Below, one piece after another: positions 23,804-31,129 of a stretch of DNA of 40,570 bases (positions are counted from its first letter, which is position 1; each line of letters starts with the position of its first letter). The notes beneath the pieces are model-generated. The model had not been told where the DNA came from. It made no database searches and worked only from the letters and a program-made list of their open reading frames with translations. The DNA comes from Clostridia bacterium. Its GTDB lineage: Bacteria > Bacillota > Clostridia > Christensenellales > Aristaeellaceae. The position numbers were made by a program, and so were the translations under genes. The stretch spans positions 1 to 40,570 of the forward strand of contig JAFUOR010000052.1 in the NCBI GenBank assembly GCA_017481825.1, in the 5' to 3' direction.

Positions 23804-24441
23804 TGATATCCCACCCCGAGAATCGTCTTGATGTGCTGCGCGCCGATCTTCTCCCGCAGCCGGCTGATGTGCACGGACAGCGTGTTGTCATCCACAAATT
23901 TCGCGCCGTCGTCCCACAGCACCTCCAGCAGCTGCTCCCGGGTGACGATGGAGCGGCTGCTGACCAGCATGTGCAGCACCCTGTATTCCGTCAGCGTCAG
24001 CGGGATGATCTCGCCGCTGCGCCGCACCTGCATATGGGCCTGATCGATCTCCAGCTCGCCGGAGGCCGTGACCGGCGCAGGCGCACTCCGCCGCAGCAGC
24101 GCCCGGATACGGCTGAGCAGCTCCATCATGCGGAAGGGCTTGGTCACATAATCGTTGCCGCCCGCATCCAATCCGCGCACCACGTCAAACTCCTCGTCCT
24201 TTGCGGTGAGGAACAGTATCGGCGTCGTAACGCCCTGATGACGCCATTCCTGGCACAGGGCCACGCCGTTGCCATCGGGCAGCGTCACATCCAGGACGAT
24301 CAGATCAACGGTGGGCGCAAACTGCCGACGCGCCTCAGCAGCATTCGCCGCAGAATTGACATCGTACCCCTCGCGGGTGAAAAGCTCCGTCAGGCCGCTG
24401 CGCAGCGCGGCGTCATCTTCAACAAGCAAAATGGTGGACAT
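23791..24441 (-). CDS. OmpR-family response regulator
   Basis: A 216-residue regulator. ATG 24441 is chosen since AGGAG lies 7 bases upstream and the receiver motif starts at once (STILLVEDDAAL); the frame open further upstream runs through the promoter and a repeat. The receiver domain has acidic residues at 8-10, phospho-acceptor D51 (LIVLDVTLPDGNG), T79 and K102 (DYVTKPF). Residues about 125-216 form a winged helix (LTLTEYRVLHMLVSSRSIVT, DNTLSVHISRLREKIG). It would be phosphorylated by the overlapping kinase and bind direct or inverted repeats near target promoters; the operator candidate at 20961-21003 is one possible target. Confidence 0.93.
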   Translation of the reverse strand: MSTILLVEDDAALRSGLTELFTREGYDVNSAANAAEARRQFAPTVDLIVLDVTLPDGNGVALCQEWRHQGVTTPILFLTAKDEEFDVVRGLDAGGNDYVTKPFRMMELLSRIRALLRRSAPAPVTASGELEIDQAHMQVRRSGEIIPLTLTEYRVLHMLVSSRSIVTREQLLEVLWDDGAKFVDDNTLSVHISRLREKIGAQHIKTILGVGYQWLA

Positions 24442-24486
24442 GGGTGTGCTCCTGTTCTCATTGGATTGCGTAAAGGCTCTGCTTGT

Positions 24487-24515
24487 ATTGTATACAGATT
24501 GGTGGGGGATGTCAA
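24487..24515 (-). promoter_or_regulatory. Promoter of the two-component system
   Basis: On the minus strand a perfect TTGACA (24510-24515) and TACAAT (24487-24492) are 17 bases apart, about 45 bases before the start codon. Confidence 0.85.
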
Positions 24516-24534
24516 TGGTGGGGCCTCCGGCGCG

Positions 24535-24690
24535 CAGGGAAGCTGCCCCTGCATCCTGCCAGAGGGTCTTCGTTCCAACATCGCTTGTCACTTTCGCCTA
24601 CGGCGAACGCTCTACTGGGGAGACGTTCCGGCGCGATGCCCCTGCGAACCCCTTTTCGCGATCTTGCTTGCGTGTCTTCGGTTGAATTTT
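24535..24690 (+). repeat. Dispersed intergenic repeat, copy R2
   Basis: Contains the full 32-base core at 24567-24598, then CTACGGCGAACGCTC, GGGGAG and TTCCGGCGCGATGCCCCTGC, ending with CCCTTTTCGCGATCTTGCTT and TCTTCGGTTG. It is the most complete copy of module A and shares its distal part with R3 (26860-26900) and R5. It lies between the response regulator promoter and ECF sigma gene 2. Confidence 0.7.
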
Positions 24691-24750
24691 TCATTTTCAC
24701 GCGACAAATCGGGTACGAACTCCGTCTTATGGGTGAAGGAGGTGAGGCGG

Positions 24751-25245
24751 ATGCAGCGTGAGGCCTTGGTACCGGGCGTCACAGAGGAAGAGATGATTCG
24801 CCTGCTGGAAACCTATTCCGGCGTATTGCTGGGTGTATGCAGCCTGATTCTGGGCGATCACGACATGGCGCAGGACATTGTTCAGGAGACCTTCCTGAAG
24901 GCCTGGAAGCGCCATGATTATCAGCGGGAATCAGAAAAAGCCTGGCTGATCCGCGTTGCCGTCAACCTTTGCCACGACTATCATCGGAGCCGTTGGTGGC
25001 GGCATATCGATCACCGCCTTTCGCCCGAGGAATTGCCGCTGGCCGCACCGGAAGAGCCGGATACGGACATCATCCACCTGGTCAGGCAACTGCCCATGAA
25101 GGAAAGAGAGGTCATCATCCTGTTTTTCTGGAACAACATGTCAGCGGATGAAATTGCGGCGACCCTTGGCATTACCCGATCGGCAGTCTATCGCAGACTG
25201 GAAAAGGCCAAACAACATCTCAAGCTGGAAATGGAAGGAGGCTGA
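24751..25245 (+). CDS. ECF RNA polymerase sigma factor (pair 2)
   Basis: A 164-residue ECF sigma factor. ATG 24751 is preferred: AAGGAGGTGAGG lies just upstream. Region 2 is LLETYSGVLLGVCSLILGDH, then DMAQDIVQETFLKAWKR; the strand WLIRVAVNLCHDYHRSRWWR ends it. Region 4 is LPMKEREVIILFFWNNMSAD, then EIAATLGITRSAVYRRLEKAK. It differs from sigma factor 1, with a closer match to SigW/RpoE-type proteins. The coupled membrane protein starts 3 bases downstream. No certain promoter was found; the repeat R2 ends about 60 bases upstream. Confidence 0.9.
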   Translation: MQREALVPGVTEEEMIRLLETYSGVLLGVCSLILGDHDMAQDIVQETFLKAWKRHDYQRESEKAWLIRVAVNLCHDYHRSRWWRHIDHRLSPEELPLAAPEEPDTDIIHLVRQLPMKEREVIILFFWNNMSADEIAATLGITRSAVYRRLEKAKQHLKLEMEGG

Positions 25246-25247
25246 GC

Positions 25248-26576
25248 GTGCCCATGAAGGAACACGAACTGAGGAATGCCCTGAATGCACACATCTCCAG
25301 CTGCCAGCTTCCGGCGCATCGAAAGCGTCAGATCATGGCGCAGATTAAAGGAGAGGAACCAAGCGTGAAAAGGAAACTGTCTGTTTCATTTGTACTGGTG
25401 CTGGTCACGATGATGCTGACGCTGAGCGTCGCATTTGCACTGGTACAGTCAAGCATCGTCGATGAACTCTACGGCTCGGATGAAAACGCCCCCCAGGACG
25501 TGATCGACCATATCCTCACGCCCAAGGAAACCACCGTTACCCCCCTGGGAACGCTTTCTGTGGACGAGATTCTCTACGACGGCAATGCCCTGCACGTGGC
25601 CTTCACCGTCGCCAACCCCACGTCGGAAACGCTGCTGTATACGGTGGACGGCCTGTGGCTCAACGGCAGCAGCCTTGACAGGATCGGGAGGCTGACCCTG
25701 GAGGGTGCAGGCAGTGCCGGCGTGCTGCTGGGCGGCGAGGTGGACGGTGTGCCGATGCCCCTGAGCGAGAGCCTGTACAACAAGGCTGCCTTCACCCATG
25801 AGGTGGACGAGGGTGGAAAGTACGCCGGCATGCAGCCGCTGCCCCGGGAAAAAGCCACCCTGAAGGTGGCCATGGCCATCTGGCGGCCGATCAATGCGCC
25901 GCAGCTGGTGGATTACAAGCAGTTCGAGGGCGTGAACGTGACCGAGACCAGGAACTGCCTGGTGACGGACGAAAACGGCCTGAGCGAATTGTGGCTGTTC
26001 CGTCCCCGCAAGTACAACCTCACCTACGGCCCCGCCGAGCGCGCCTCGGACGTCTATGCCGCCGCCTTCAAAGAGATGGGCTGGGCAGAGCTGGTGGATA
26101 CGGTGGAGGTGGAGCTGGAGGTGGATCTGAGCGCCGCCATGATTCCCAGCGCTGAAATCAGCCAGCCGGAATACACCCAGGATGGATGCCGTCTGGTCAT
26201 CAGCAGCTTTGAGCTTTCGCATGCAGGCGGCATGCTGGAGGGCCTGCTCTTTGGCGATGACGACGAAATCCTCCGCATGCTGCAAAATGGCCTGGGACTG
26301 GTGGATCGCGTGGGCAACCGCGTGCTGAACAACGGCACCATCTGGGATGACGAGCTCAGCAAGGATGGCGGCTACCGCTTCACCATGGAGCTCGGCCCCA
26401 TCACCGGCGAACTGCCCCAGCAGCTGTACCTGGCGCCGGTGGTCGATTTGAACATCAAGTGGGACGAAACGTCCAACTTCTACGATCCCACCCAGATCAA
26501 ACCGGAAGGCGTCATCGGCGTGTTCCAGTTCGATTTCTCCCGCGCCTTCTGCATCAACCTGGATATGAACAACTGA
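25248..26576 (+). CDS. DUF4179-like membrane protein, probable anti-sigma factor (pair 2)
   Basis: A 442-residue protein paralogous in layout to the product at 21567. GTG 25248 is taken as start: GGAGG lies 6 bases before it and 12 before the ATG at 25254, and it puts the shared VKRKLSV motif at codon 40 as in the paralogue. Residues 1-39 are cytoplasmic, the membrane helix is at about 47-68 (FVLVLVTMMLTLSVAFALVQ), and the external part of about 370 residues is beta-rich. A role in holding sigma factor 2 inactive is inferred from the 3-base gap and topology. It is followed by a terminator. Confidence 0.75.
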   Translation: MPMKEHELRNALNAHISSCQLPAHRKRQIMAQIKGEEPSVKRKLSVSFVLVLVTMMLTLSVAFALVQSSIVDELYGSDENAPQDVIDHILTPKETTVTPLGTLSVDEILYDGNALHVAFTVANPTSETLLYTVDGLWLNGSSLDRIGRLTLEGAGSAGVLLGGEVDGVPMPLSESLYNKAAFTHEVDEGGKYAGMQPLPREKATLKVAMAIWRPINAPQLVDYKQFEGVNVTETRNCLVTDENGLSELWLFRPRKYNLTYGPAERASDVYAAAFKEMGWAELVDTVEVELEVDLSAAMIPSAEISQPEYTQDGCRLVISSFELSHAGGMLEGLLFGDDDEILRMLQNGLGLVDRVGNRVLNNGTIWDDELSKDGGYRFTMELGPITGELPQQLYLAPVVDLNIKWDETSNFYDPTQIKPEGVIGVFQFDFSRAFCINLDMNN

Positions 26577-26584
26577 CACAGCAG

Positions 26585-26612
26585 CGCCTCCCGCTTTGGT
26601 GGGAGGCGTTTT
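26585..26612 (+). terminator. Terminator after sigma/anti-sigma pair 2
   Basis: CGCCTCCC (26585-26592) pairs with GGGAGGCG (26601-26608), followed by TTTT. Confidence 0.85.
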
Positions 26613-26620
26613 CGCCGCAC

Positions 26621-26669
26621 AAAAAAATCATCCGCCCCAGCGCTCATCACGAGCAGCCGGTTCGGATGA
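26621..26669 (-). terminator. Terminator of tRNA-Leu
   Basis: On the minus strand TCATCCG (26663-26669) pairs with CGGATGA (26628-26634), with further pairing inside, followed by seven T. Confidence 0.85.
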
Positions 26670-26680
26670 CTTATCTTCCA

Positions 26681-26759
26681 TGCTGATGGCGGGACTCGAA
26701 CCCGCACGCCGAAGCAGGGGATTTTAAGTCCCCGGTGTCTGCCATTCCACCACATCAGC
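26681..26759 (-). tRNA. tRNA-Leu, anticodon UAA
   Basis: Read on the minus strand: acceptor GCTGATG/CATCAGC with discriminator A, D-arm TGGTGGAATGGCAGACAC, anticodon stem GGGGA/TCCCC around CTTAAAA (anticodon TAA), a short variable arm (GCTTCGGCGTG), and T-arm GCGGGTTCGAGTCCCGC. The layout and anticodon fit leucine. Length is 79 bases, short for tRNA-Leu because of the small variable arm. CCA is not encoded. It has its own promoter and terminator. Confidence 0.93.
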
Positions 26760-26770
26760 AAGCAGCAACC

Positions 26771-26799
26771 ATTATATCACAAAGGCGAACGCTCGTCAA
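26771..26799 (-). promoter_or_regulatory. Promoter of tRNA-Leu
   Basis: On the minus strand TTGACG (26794-26799) and a perfect TATAAT (26771-26776) are 17 bases apart. Confidence 0.85.
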
Positions 26800-26815
26800 T
26801 CGGGGGAGGAACGGC

Positions 26816-26965
26816 CAGGGCGCTGCTCTCCACCTGCCAAAGGGTCTTCGAACCTCTGGACACCCGTTTCGCGATCTTGGTTGCGTTCCTTCGGTTGGGG
26901 TTGTGCGCGCGTGGTTGTTGAGAGGATGTAATCCTGTGGTACTTTGTTGGTCACGCTTTGGGTCG
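26816..26965 (+). repeat. Dispersed intergenic repeat, copy R3, in the tRNA-dinB gap
   Basis: GGGTCTTCG near 26842 is joined directly to CCCGTTTCGCGATCTTGGTT and CTTCGGTTGGGG, so the central part of the core is deleted. GTGCGCGCGTGG and ACTTTGTTGGTCACGCTTTG (26941-26960) match R1. The rest of the gap to 27151 is GC-rich, with several short inverted repeats (GCCTGCGTATCCCCTTGCGGCA) and no gene that I can support. Confidence 0.6.
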
Positions 26966-27151
26966 GCTCCCCCTGTGGTCGCCTCGCGTCGCCCGCGGCC
27001 TGCGTATCCCCTTGCGGCAGCAGGAGGCGGCCCCCCTCCTGCGGAGGAGTACGGGGTGAGAGAGGACGAAAAGACTTTCCGCTCCTAACCTTCCCCTCTG
27101 GGGAGGGTACCGCCGCGTTTGCGCGGTGACGGACGAGGCCGCCAATTGCCC

Positions 27152-28357
27152 TTATTCCACGCGTTCGGTGCCGGGGGAGATGGAGTTTTTGCCGAAGCGC
27201 CTCCGGACGCCATCGACGGCCTGTTCGAGCCTGGCCTGGCGGGGATCATCCGGCGTGATTTCTGTCAGGAAGGACAGCTGGGCTTCGGTGGCCTCGTTTT
27301 CGTTGCAGAGGGTACTTGCGGTGACGGACAGCAGGCGGATGGGCGCGCGGGGGGACCAGCAGCTGTCCAGGATGGCCAGTGCCTCCTGAAAGAGCACCTT
27401 GGTCAGGTTGGTGGGCATGGGCAGCGTCCTTTGCCGGGAGATGACCTTCAGGTTGGTGTCCTTGATCTGCACGGTGACGGTGCGGCCCTTGAGGTGCTGG
27501 GCACGCAGCCTTGCGCCCACGCTGTCGCACAGGGGCATCAGTCCGGCGCGCCAGGCGTCGCGTCCCACCAGGTCGTGGGGATAGGTCAGGCTGTTGCCCA
27601 CGGACTTCACAGGGTCGCCCTCGCCCCAGCGGCGCACGGGGGCGTCATCCTGCCCATTAGCCATCTGGTGCAGGCTCTCGCCCTGCTTGCCCAGCCACTT
27701 CTTCAGCAGCGTGGGGCTGGTATTTGCCAGTGCGCCAATGGTAGCAACGCCGTGGCGCTGCAGGATTTCCGCAGCGGCGTGGCCCACAAAGAGCATATCC
27801 CGCACGGGCAGGGGATAGAGCAGCTCCGCCACGTTTTCGCGGGTGATGAGGGTGGTTGCGTCGGGCTTCTTATAATCACTGCCCATCTTGGCCCAGGACT
27901 TATTGTCGCTCACACCCACGCTGATGGTGATGCCCAGCTCCTCGCGCACGCGCCGCCGCAGCTCGTTTGCGATGGTCATCCCGTCGCCAAAGAGCGTACG
28001 GGAGCCCGTCACATCCAGCCAGCTTTCGTCCACCGAGAAGGGCTCCACCTGATCGGTCACGGACAGGTAGATTTCATTCACCCGCCGGGACATGGCGTCG
28101 TACTTTTCATGATGGGGCGGCAGCAGAACGAGCCCCGGGCATTTGCGCCGGGCCTGCCAGATGGTTTCGGCGGTCTGCACACCGGCCTTCTTGGCAATCT
28201 GGTTTTTCGCCAGGATGATGCCATGCCGTCCCTCCGGGTCGCCTGCAACGGCCACGGGCTGATTCCGCAGCTCCGGGTGCTCCAGCAGCTCCACGGAGGC
28301 ATAGAAATTGTTGCAGTCGCAGTGGAGGATGACCCGGCGGGAGGGGTCAGTACGCAT
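27152..28357 (-). CDS. dinB: Y-family DNA polymerase IV
   Basis: A 401-residue translesion polymerase. The catalytic palm has the first aspartate in ILHCDCNNFYASVE (about residues 10-23) and the DE pair in EPFSVDESWLDVTG (about 104-117). The fingers, SVGVSDNKSWAKMGSDYKKP (about 147-166), are characteristic. Helix-hairpin-helix repeats follow around residues 180-215, and the little-finger domain from about 230. It copies damaged DNA without proofreading. The C-terminus lacks a clear beta-clamp-binding QxxLF-type motif. Its start overlaps the stop of the zinc-ribbon gene by 11 bases, so they form an operon; a LexA-like site precedes it. Confidence 0.95.
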   Translation of the reverse strand: MRTDPSRRVILHCDCNNFYASVELLEHPELRNQPVAVAGDPEGRHGIILAKNQIAKKAGVQTAETIWQARRKCPGLVLLPPHHEKYDAMSRRVNEIYLSVTDQVEPFSVDESWLDVTGSRTLFGDGMTIANELRRRVREELGITISVGVSDNKSWAKMGSDYKKPDATTLITRENVAELLYPLPVRDMLFVGHAAAEILQRHGVATIGALANTSPTLLKKWLGKQGESLHQMANGQDDAPVRRWGEGDPVKSVGNSLTYPHDLVGRDAWRAGLMPLCDSVGARLRAQHLKGRTVTVQIKDTNLKVISRQRTLPMPTNLTKVLFQEALAILDSCWSPRAPIRLLSVTASTLCNENEATEAQLSFLTEITPDDPRQARLEQAVDGVRRRFGKNSISPGTERVE

Positions 28358-28571
28358 CGTCTTCCTCGGGCTGGCGGGTGAAATTCGCCGCCAGGTTATC
28401 CGGGTTGAAGCGTGGATCGAAGGCCAGCGCCTTGAGGCTTTCGCGGCTCACGACGGTGTTGGTGCCCAGGCAATCCGTGCAGCGGTAGAAGCACTCCGGG
28501 CACACGCAGCCCAGATGGGGCGCGTCCGCCTGCACCATATAGACGCCGCATTCCTTGCAGGAACAACGCAT
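28347..28571 (-). CDS. Small zinc-ribbon protein upstream of and overlapping dinB
   Basis: A 74-residue protein with cysteine pairs CSCKEC (4-9) and CVCPECFYRCTDC (23-35), an arrangement of at least six cysteines that could bind one or two zinc ions. The second half (TVVSRESLKALAFDPRFNPD) is not recognised. AAAGGATG lies upstream of the ATG with spacing at the long end. Its position in front of dinB, sharing translation and promoter, is a typical damage-response arrangement, and it could be a DNA-binding partner; that is inference. The reading frame extends upstream, but the ribosome binding site and promoter place the start at 28571. Confidence 0.65.
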   Translation of the reverse strand: MRCSCKECGVYMVQADAPHLGCVCPECFYRCTDCLGTNTVVSRESLKALAFDPRFNPDNLAANFTRQPEEDDAY

Positions 28572-28575
28572 AATA

Positions 28576-28589
28576 AGAACATCCTTTCG
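28576..28589 (-). promoter_or_regulatory. lexA box: LexA (DinR)-type box candidate
   Basis: On the minus strand CGAAAGGATGTTCT matches the Bacillus/Clostridia LexA consensus CGAACRNRYGTTYC at 12 of 14 positions. It lies just downstream of the predicted start of transcription and overlaps the ribosome binding site of the zinc-ribbon gene. Confidence 0.5.
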
Positions 28590-28605
28590 TGATGGGATCA
28601 AACCT

Positions 28606-28634
28606 ATGATACCACGGATTGCCGGAAAAAGCAA
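28606..28634 (-). promoter_or_regulatory. Promoter of the zinc-ribbon-dinB operon
   Basis: On the minus strand TTGCTT (28629-28634) and TATCAT (28606-28611) are 17 bases apart. Confidence 0.65.
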
Positions 28635-28642
28635 TGCCGAGG

Positions 28643-28671
28643 TTGACTGAGGAAAAATGCGGATGTATAAT
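28643..28671 (+). promoter_or_regulatory. Promoter of the membrane zinc-ribbon gene
   Basis: TTGACT (28643-28648) and TATAAT (28666-28671) are 17 bases apart and divergent from the dinB-side promoter. Confidence 0.8.
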
Positions 28672-28710
28672 GATATGAAAGAACGGTAGGGCAGGTAACG
28701 GAGGTGTCGG

Positions 28711-28983
28711 ATGAAAGAAAAAGCAAGGACACGGATCGGCGTCATCCTTGTGCTGCTGTTCTGGGGCGTGCTGGCGCTCATTGAATGGACGATCGAGGGC
28801 GATGATTTCATGGACCCGGGCAGTTGCGCCATCTGCGGACGCAGCAACCCAGAGGACTACGTCGCAACGGTCAACGGAGAAGAATGGTGCTACCTGTGCT
28901 ATGGAAGCTATTGCACGGAATGCAAAAAACGCAGCGACCGGATCTACGGCGGACGCTGCCTGGACTGCATTGAGGGTAAGTGA
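28711..28983 (+). CDS. Membrane-anchored small zinc-ribbon protein
   Basis: A 90-residue protein. One membrane segment at about residues 9-27 (IGVILVLLFWGVLALIEWTI) is followed by a cysteine-rich domain: CAICG (39-43), CYLCYGSYCTECK (60-72) and GRCLDCIEG at the end. The pattern suggests two zinc sites. GGAGGTG lies 5 bases before the ATG. It stands alone between its own promoter and a strong terminator. No family name is offered and the function is unknown. Confidence 0.7.
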   Translation: MKEKARTRIGVILVLLFWGVLALIEWTIEGDDFMDPGSCAICGRSNPEDYVATVNGEEWCYLCYGSYCTECKKRSDRIYGGRCLDCIEGK

Positions 28984-28984
28984 A

Positions 28985-29028
28985 AAAGCGGCTCCTGTTG
29001 TGTATGCAAACACAGCAGGAGCCGCTTT
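28985..29028. terminator. Bidirectional terminator
   Basis: AAAGCGGCTCCTG (28985-28997) pairs with CAGGAGCCGCTTT (29016-29028), 13 perfect pairs with more inside. On the minus strand the stem is followed by TTTTT, serving the barstar/pyruvate kinase operon; on the plus strand by TTTATAT. Confidence 0.85.
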
Positions 29029-29043
29029 ATATACAGATTCAGC

Positions 29044-29298
29044 TTACAGGCGAACAACTTCGCCGCCCAGGTCTTCGATGACCCGACTGCATTTTTTCAG
29101 CGCATCCGCCGTTTCGCCTTCACCTTCGGTGAGGATGCACAGGTTCACCGTGCAGCTCTTGCGCTCGGAGAGGCAGTCGTAGAGCGCGTCGGCGTTGCAG
29201 CCGTAATGCTCCGGCAGGCCCAGCATCATTTTCAGGGCCAGGTGAAGCTCCCTGGCGGTGGCGTATCTGTCCGCATCAATGAAGATCCCCTGCGTCAT
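29044..29298 (-). CDS. Barstar-family protein, overlapping pyk
   Basis: An 84-residue protein with the barstar fold pattern: a first strand GIFIDADRY, a helix with REL-HLALKMMLGLPEHYG, the CNADALYDCLSE segment that corresponds to the barnase-binding helix/loop, a strand CTVNLCILTEG, and a final helix-strand ETADALKKCSRVIEDLGGEV. Barstar inhibits the secreted ribonuclease barnase by plugging its active site. No ribonuclease gene is in this window. The ATG lies inside the last codons of pyk (23-base overlap), so it is translated from the same message. The role could be inhibition of a distant barnase-like enzyme or an unrelated use of the fold. Confidence 0.8.
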   Translation of the reverse strand: MTQGIFIDADRYATARELHLALKMMLGLPEHYGCNADALYDCLSERKSCTVNLCILTEGEGETADALKKCSRVIEDLGGEVVRL

Positions 29299-31042
29299 TG
29301 GCGCTCACCGTTCCTTTCTTGCCGTCCAGCGTGACCACCGCGCCGGATTTGAGGATGTCCGTGGCGTGCTGTGCGCCGATCACCACGGGAATGTCGAGGG
29401 TCATGCCAGCGATAGCGCCGTGCCCCTCGGGGTTGGGGTCCTCCAGCACAAGGCCGGACGCCTTGCGCAGCAGCGCGAACATATCGCCCGTGGTCTGCTT
29501 GCACACGATGATATCGCCGGGGTCGAACTCATGGGCGTCCCGCTGGAAATCGCGGATGACGCACAATGGCGCGACGATGCGTCCGCCGTGAAGGCCCGCG
29601 CCCCTGGTCAGCAGATGGCCCACGACGTGTACCTTCATCAGGTTGGTCGTGCCGGAGATGCCCAGGGGCACGCCGGCGGTGAGCACCACCAATTCGCCGT
29701 CACGCACGATACCGGCGGCAACGGCGGCGTCCACCGCATGCTCAAAGAGGTCGTCCGTGTTGGATTCCTCGCCGATCATCAGCGGCACCGTACCCCAGGA
29801 GAGGGCCAGCTGCCGCCACACAGTGGGGCTGGTGGTACAGCCCACGATGATGCACCCGGGACGGTAGCGGCTGAGGATGCGCGCCGTGGAGCCGGACTTC
29901 GACACCGTGATGATGGCGCTGGCGTTGAGGTCATGGGCCGAGGTGACGGTGGCGTGGGAGATGGCGTTGGTCACATCGGTGGAGGTGGTGTTGGCGCGGG
30001 AGAAGCCGCGGATGTTCTTGATATCCGCCTCGGCGCGCAGGGCGATCTTGACCATCGTCTGCACGGCCTCCACGGGGTAGGCGCCCACGGCGGTCTCGCC
30101 GGAGAGCATGATGGCGCTGGTGCCGTCGTAAATGGCGTTGGCCACGTCGGTGGCCTCGGCGCGGGTGGGGCGGGGATTCTTGATCATGGATTCCAGCATC
30201 TGCGTGGCGGTGATGACCGGCTTGCCCGCCGCGATGCCGCGTTGGATGAGCTCCTTTTGCAGCGCAGGCACGTCCTCCAGGGGAACCTCCACGCCCAGAT
30301 CGCCGCGGGCGACCATCACGCCGTCCACCACGCGGAGGATCTCGTCGATGTTCTCAACGCCCTCCATGTTTTCGATCTTGGCGATGATGTTGATGGCCTG
30401 TCCGCCGTTCTCCTGCAGGATGTGGCGGATCTGCATGATGTCATCCGCGCTGCGGGTGAAGGAAGCGGCGATGTAGTCAAAGCCGTTTTCGATGGCAAAG
30501 AGGATATCGTTGTGATCCTTCTCGCTGATAAAGGGCATCGACAGATGCACGTTGGGGATGTTCACGCCCTTGTTGTTGCTCACCACGCCGCCGTTGTTGA
30601 CGCGGCAGATGATGTCATTGCCCTCGATCTTCTCTACCTGCATGCCGATCAGGCCGTCATCGATGAGAATGCTGCATCCGATCCTCACATCCTGGGGAAG
30701 ATCCTTATAGGTGATGGATACGCGATGCTCATCGCCCTCGACCTCGTCCGCAGTGAGGGTGAAGGTCTGGCCCGCATGCAGCGTGACCCGCCCCTCCCTG
30801 AAGGTGCGGACGCGCACCTCAGGGCCCTTGGTGTCCAGCAGCGTCGCCACGGGCAGACCCAGCTCATCACGGATGCGGCACACCTCATCGTGATACTGCT
30901 TGTGGCTCTCATAGGTGCCGTGGGAAAAGTTGAAGCGCGCCACGTTCATGCCAGCCTGCATCAGCGGGGCGACGAGCCCCTTTTCAAACAGGTTCGGCCC
31001 CATGGTGCAGACGATCTTGGTTTTGCGGATGGGGGTGTTCAT
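29276..31042 (-). CDS. pyk: Pyruvate kinase with C-terminal PEP-utiliser-like domain
   Basis: A 588-residue enzyme that transfers phosphate from phosphoenolpyruvate to ADP, the last ATP-forming step of glycolysis. It starts KTKIVCTMGPNLFEKG, with NFSHGTYESH and LLDTKGPEVR soon after. IAKIENMEGVENIDEIL holds the catalytic lysine and glutamate near 220; VARGDLGVE and the family signature ITATQMLESM follow. The allosteric domain is at about 355-470. Residues from 480 form the extra swivelling domain found in Bacillus-type enzymes (GHGAIAGMTLDIPVVIG). GGAGG lies 9 bases before the ATG. It is divergent from pfkA across a pseudogene; barstar is in the same operon. Confidence 0.96.
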   Translation of the reverse strand: MNTPIRKTKIVCTMGPNLFEKGLVAPLMQAGMNVARFNFSHGTYESHKQYHDEVCRIRDELGLPVATLLDTKGPEVRVRTFREGRVTLHAGQTFTLTADEVEGDEHRVSITYKDLPQDVRIGCSILIDDGLIGMQVEKIEGNDIICRVNNGGVVSNNKGVNIPNVHLSMPFISEKDHNDILFAIENGFDYIAASFTRSADDIMQIRHILQENGGQAINIIAKIENMEGVENIDEILRVVDGVMVARGDLGVEVPLEDVPALQKELIQRGIAAGKPVITATQMLESMIKNPRPTRAEATDVANAIYDGTSAIMLSGETAVGAYPVEAVQTMVKIALRAEADIKNIRGFSRANTTSTDVTNAISHATVTSAHDLNASAIITVSKSGSTARILSRYRPGCIIVGCTTSPTVWRQLALSWGTVPLMIGEESNTDDLFEHAVDAAVAAGIVRDGELVVLTAGVPLGISGTTNLMKVHVVGHLLTRGAGLHGGRIVAPLCVIRDFQRDAHEFDPGDIIVCKQTTGDMFALLRKASGLVLEDPNPEGHGAIAGMTLDIPVVIGAQHATDILKSGAVVTLDGKKGTVSANDAGDLH

Positions 31043-31100
31043 GATAAAATCCCTCCGGTTGATAGGATAATCGACCTTACGGTCGGCGTTAACCGAGGTT

Positions 31101-31129
31101 ATTATACATCATTTTGGACGCGTTGTGAA
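31101..31129 (-). promoter_or_regulatory. Promoter of pyk-barstar
   Basis: On the minus strand TTCACA (31124-31129) and a perfect TATAAT (31101-31106) are 17 bases apart, leaving a leader of about 50 bases. Confidence 0.8.

Noticed and set aside
22904-23806. 300-codon plus-strand frame opposite the histidine kinase
   Set aside because: The minus-strand frame carries all kinase motifs; the plus-strand translation has none.
26816-27151. Possible small genes in the tRNA-dinB gap
   Set aside because: The open frames found there are made of repeat sequence and GC-rich spacer, without ribosome binding sites or recognisable motifs.
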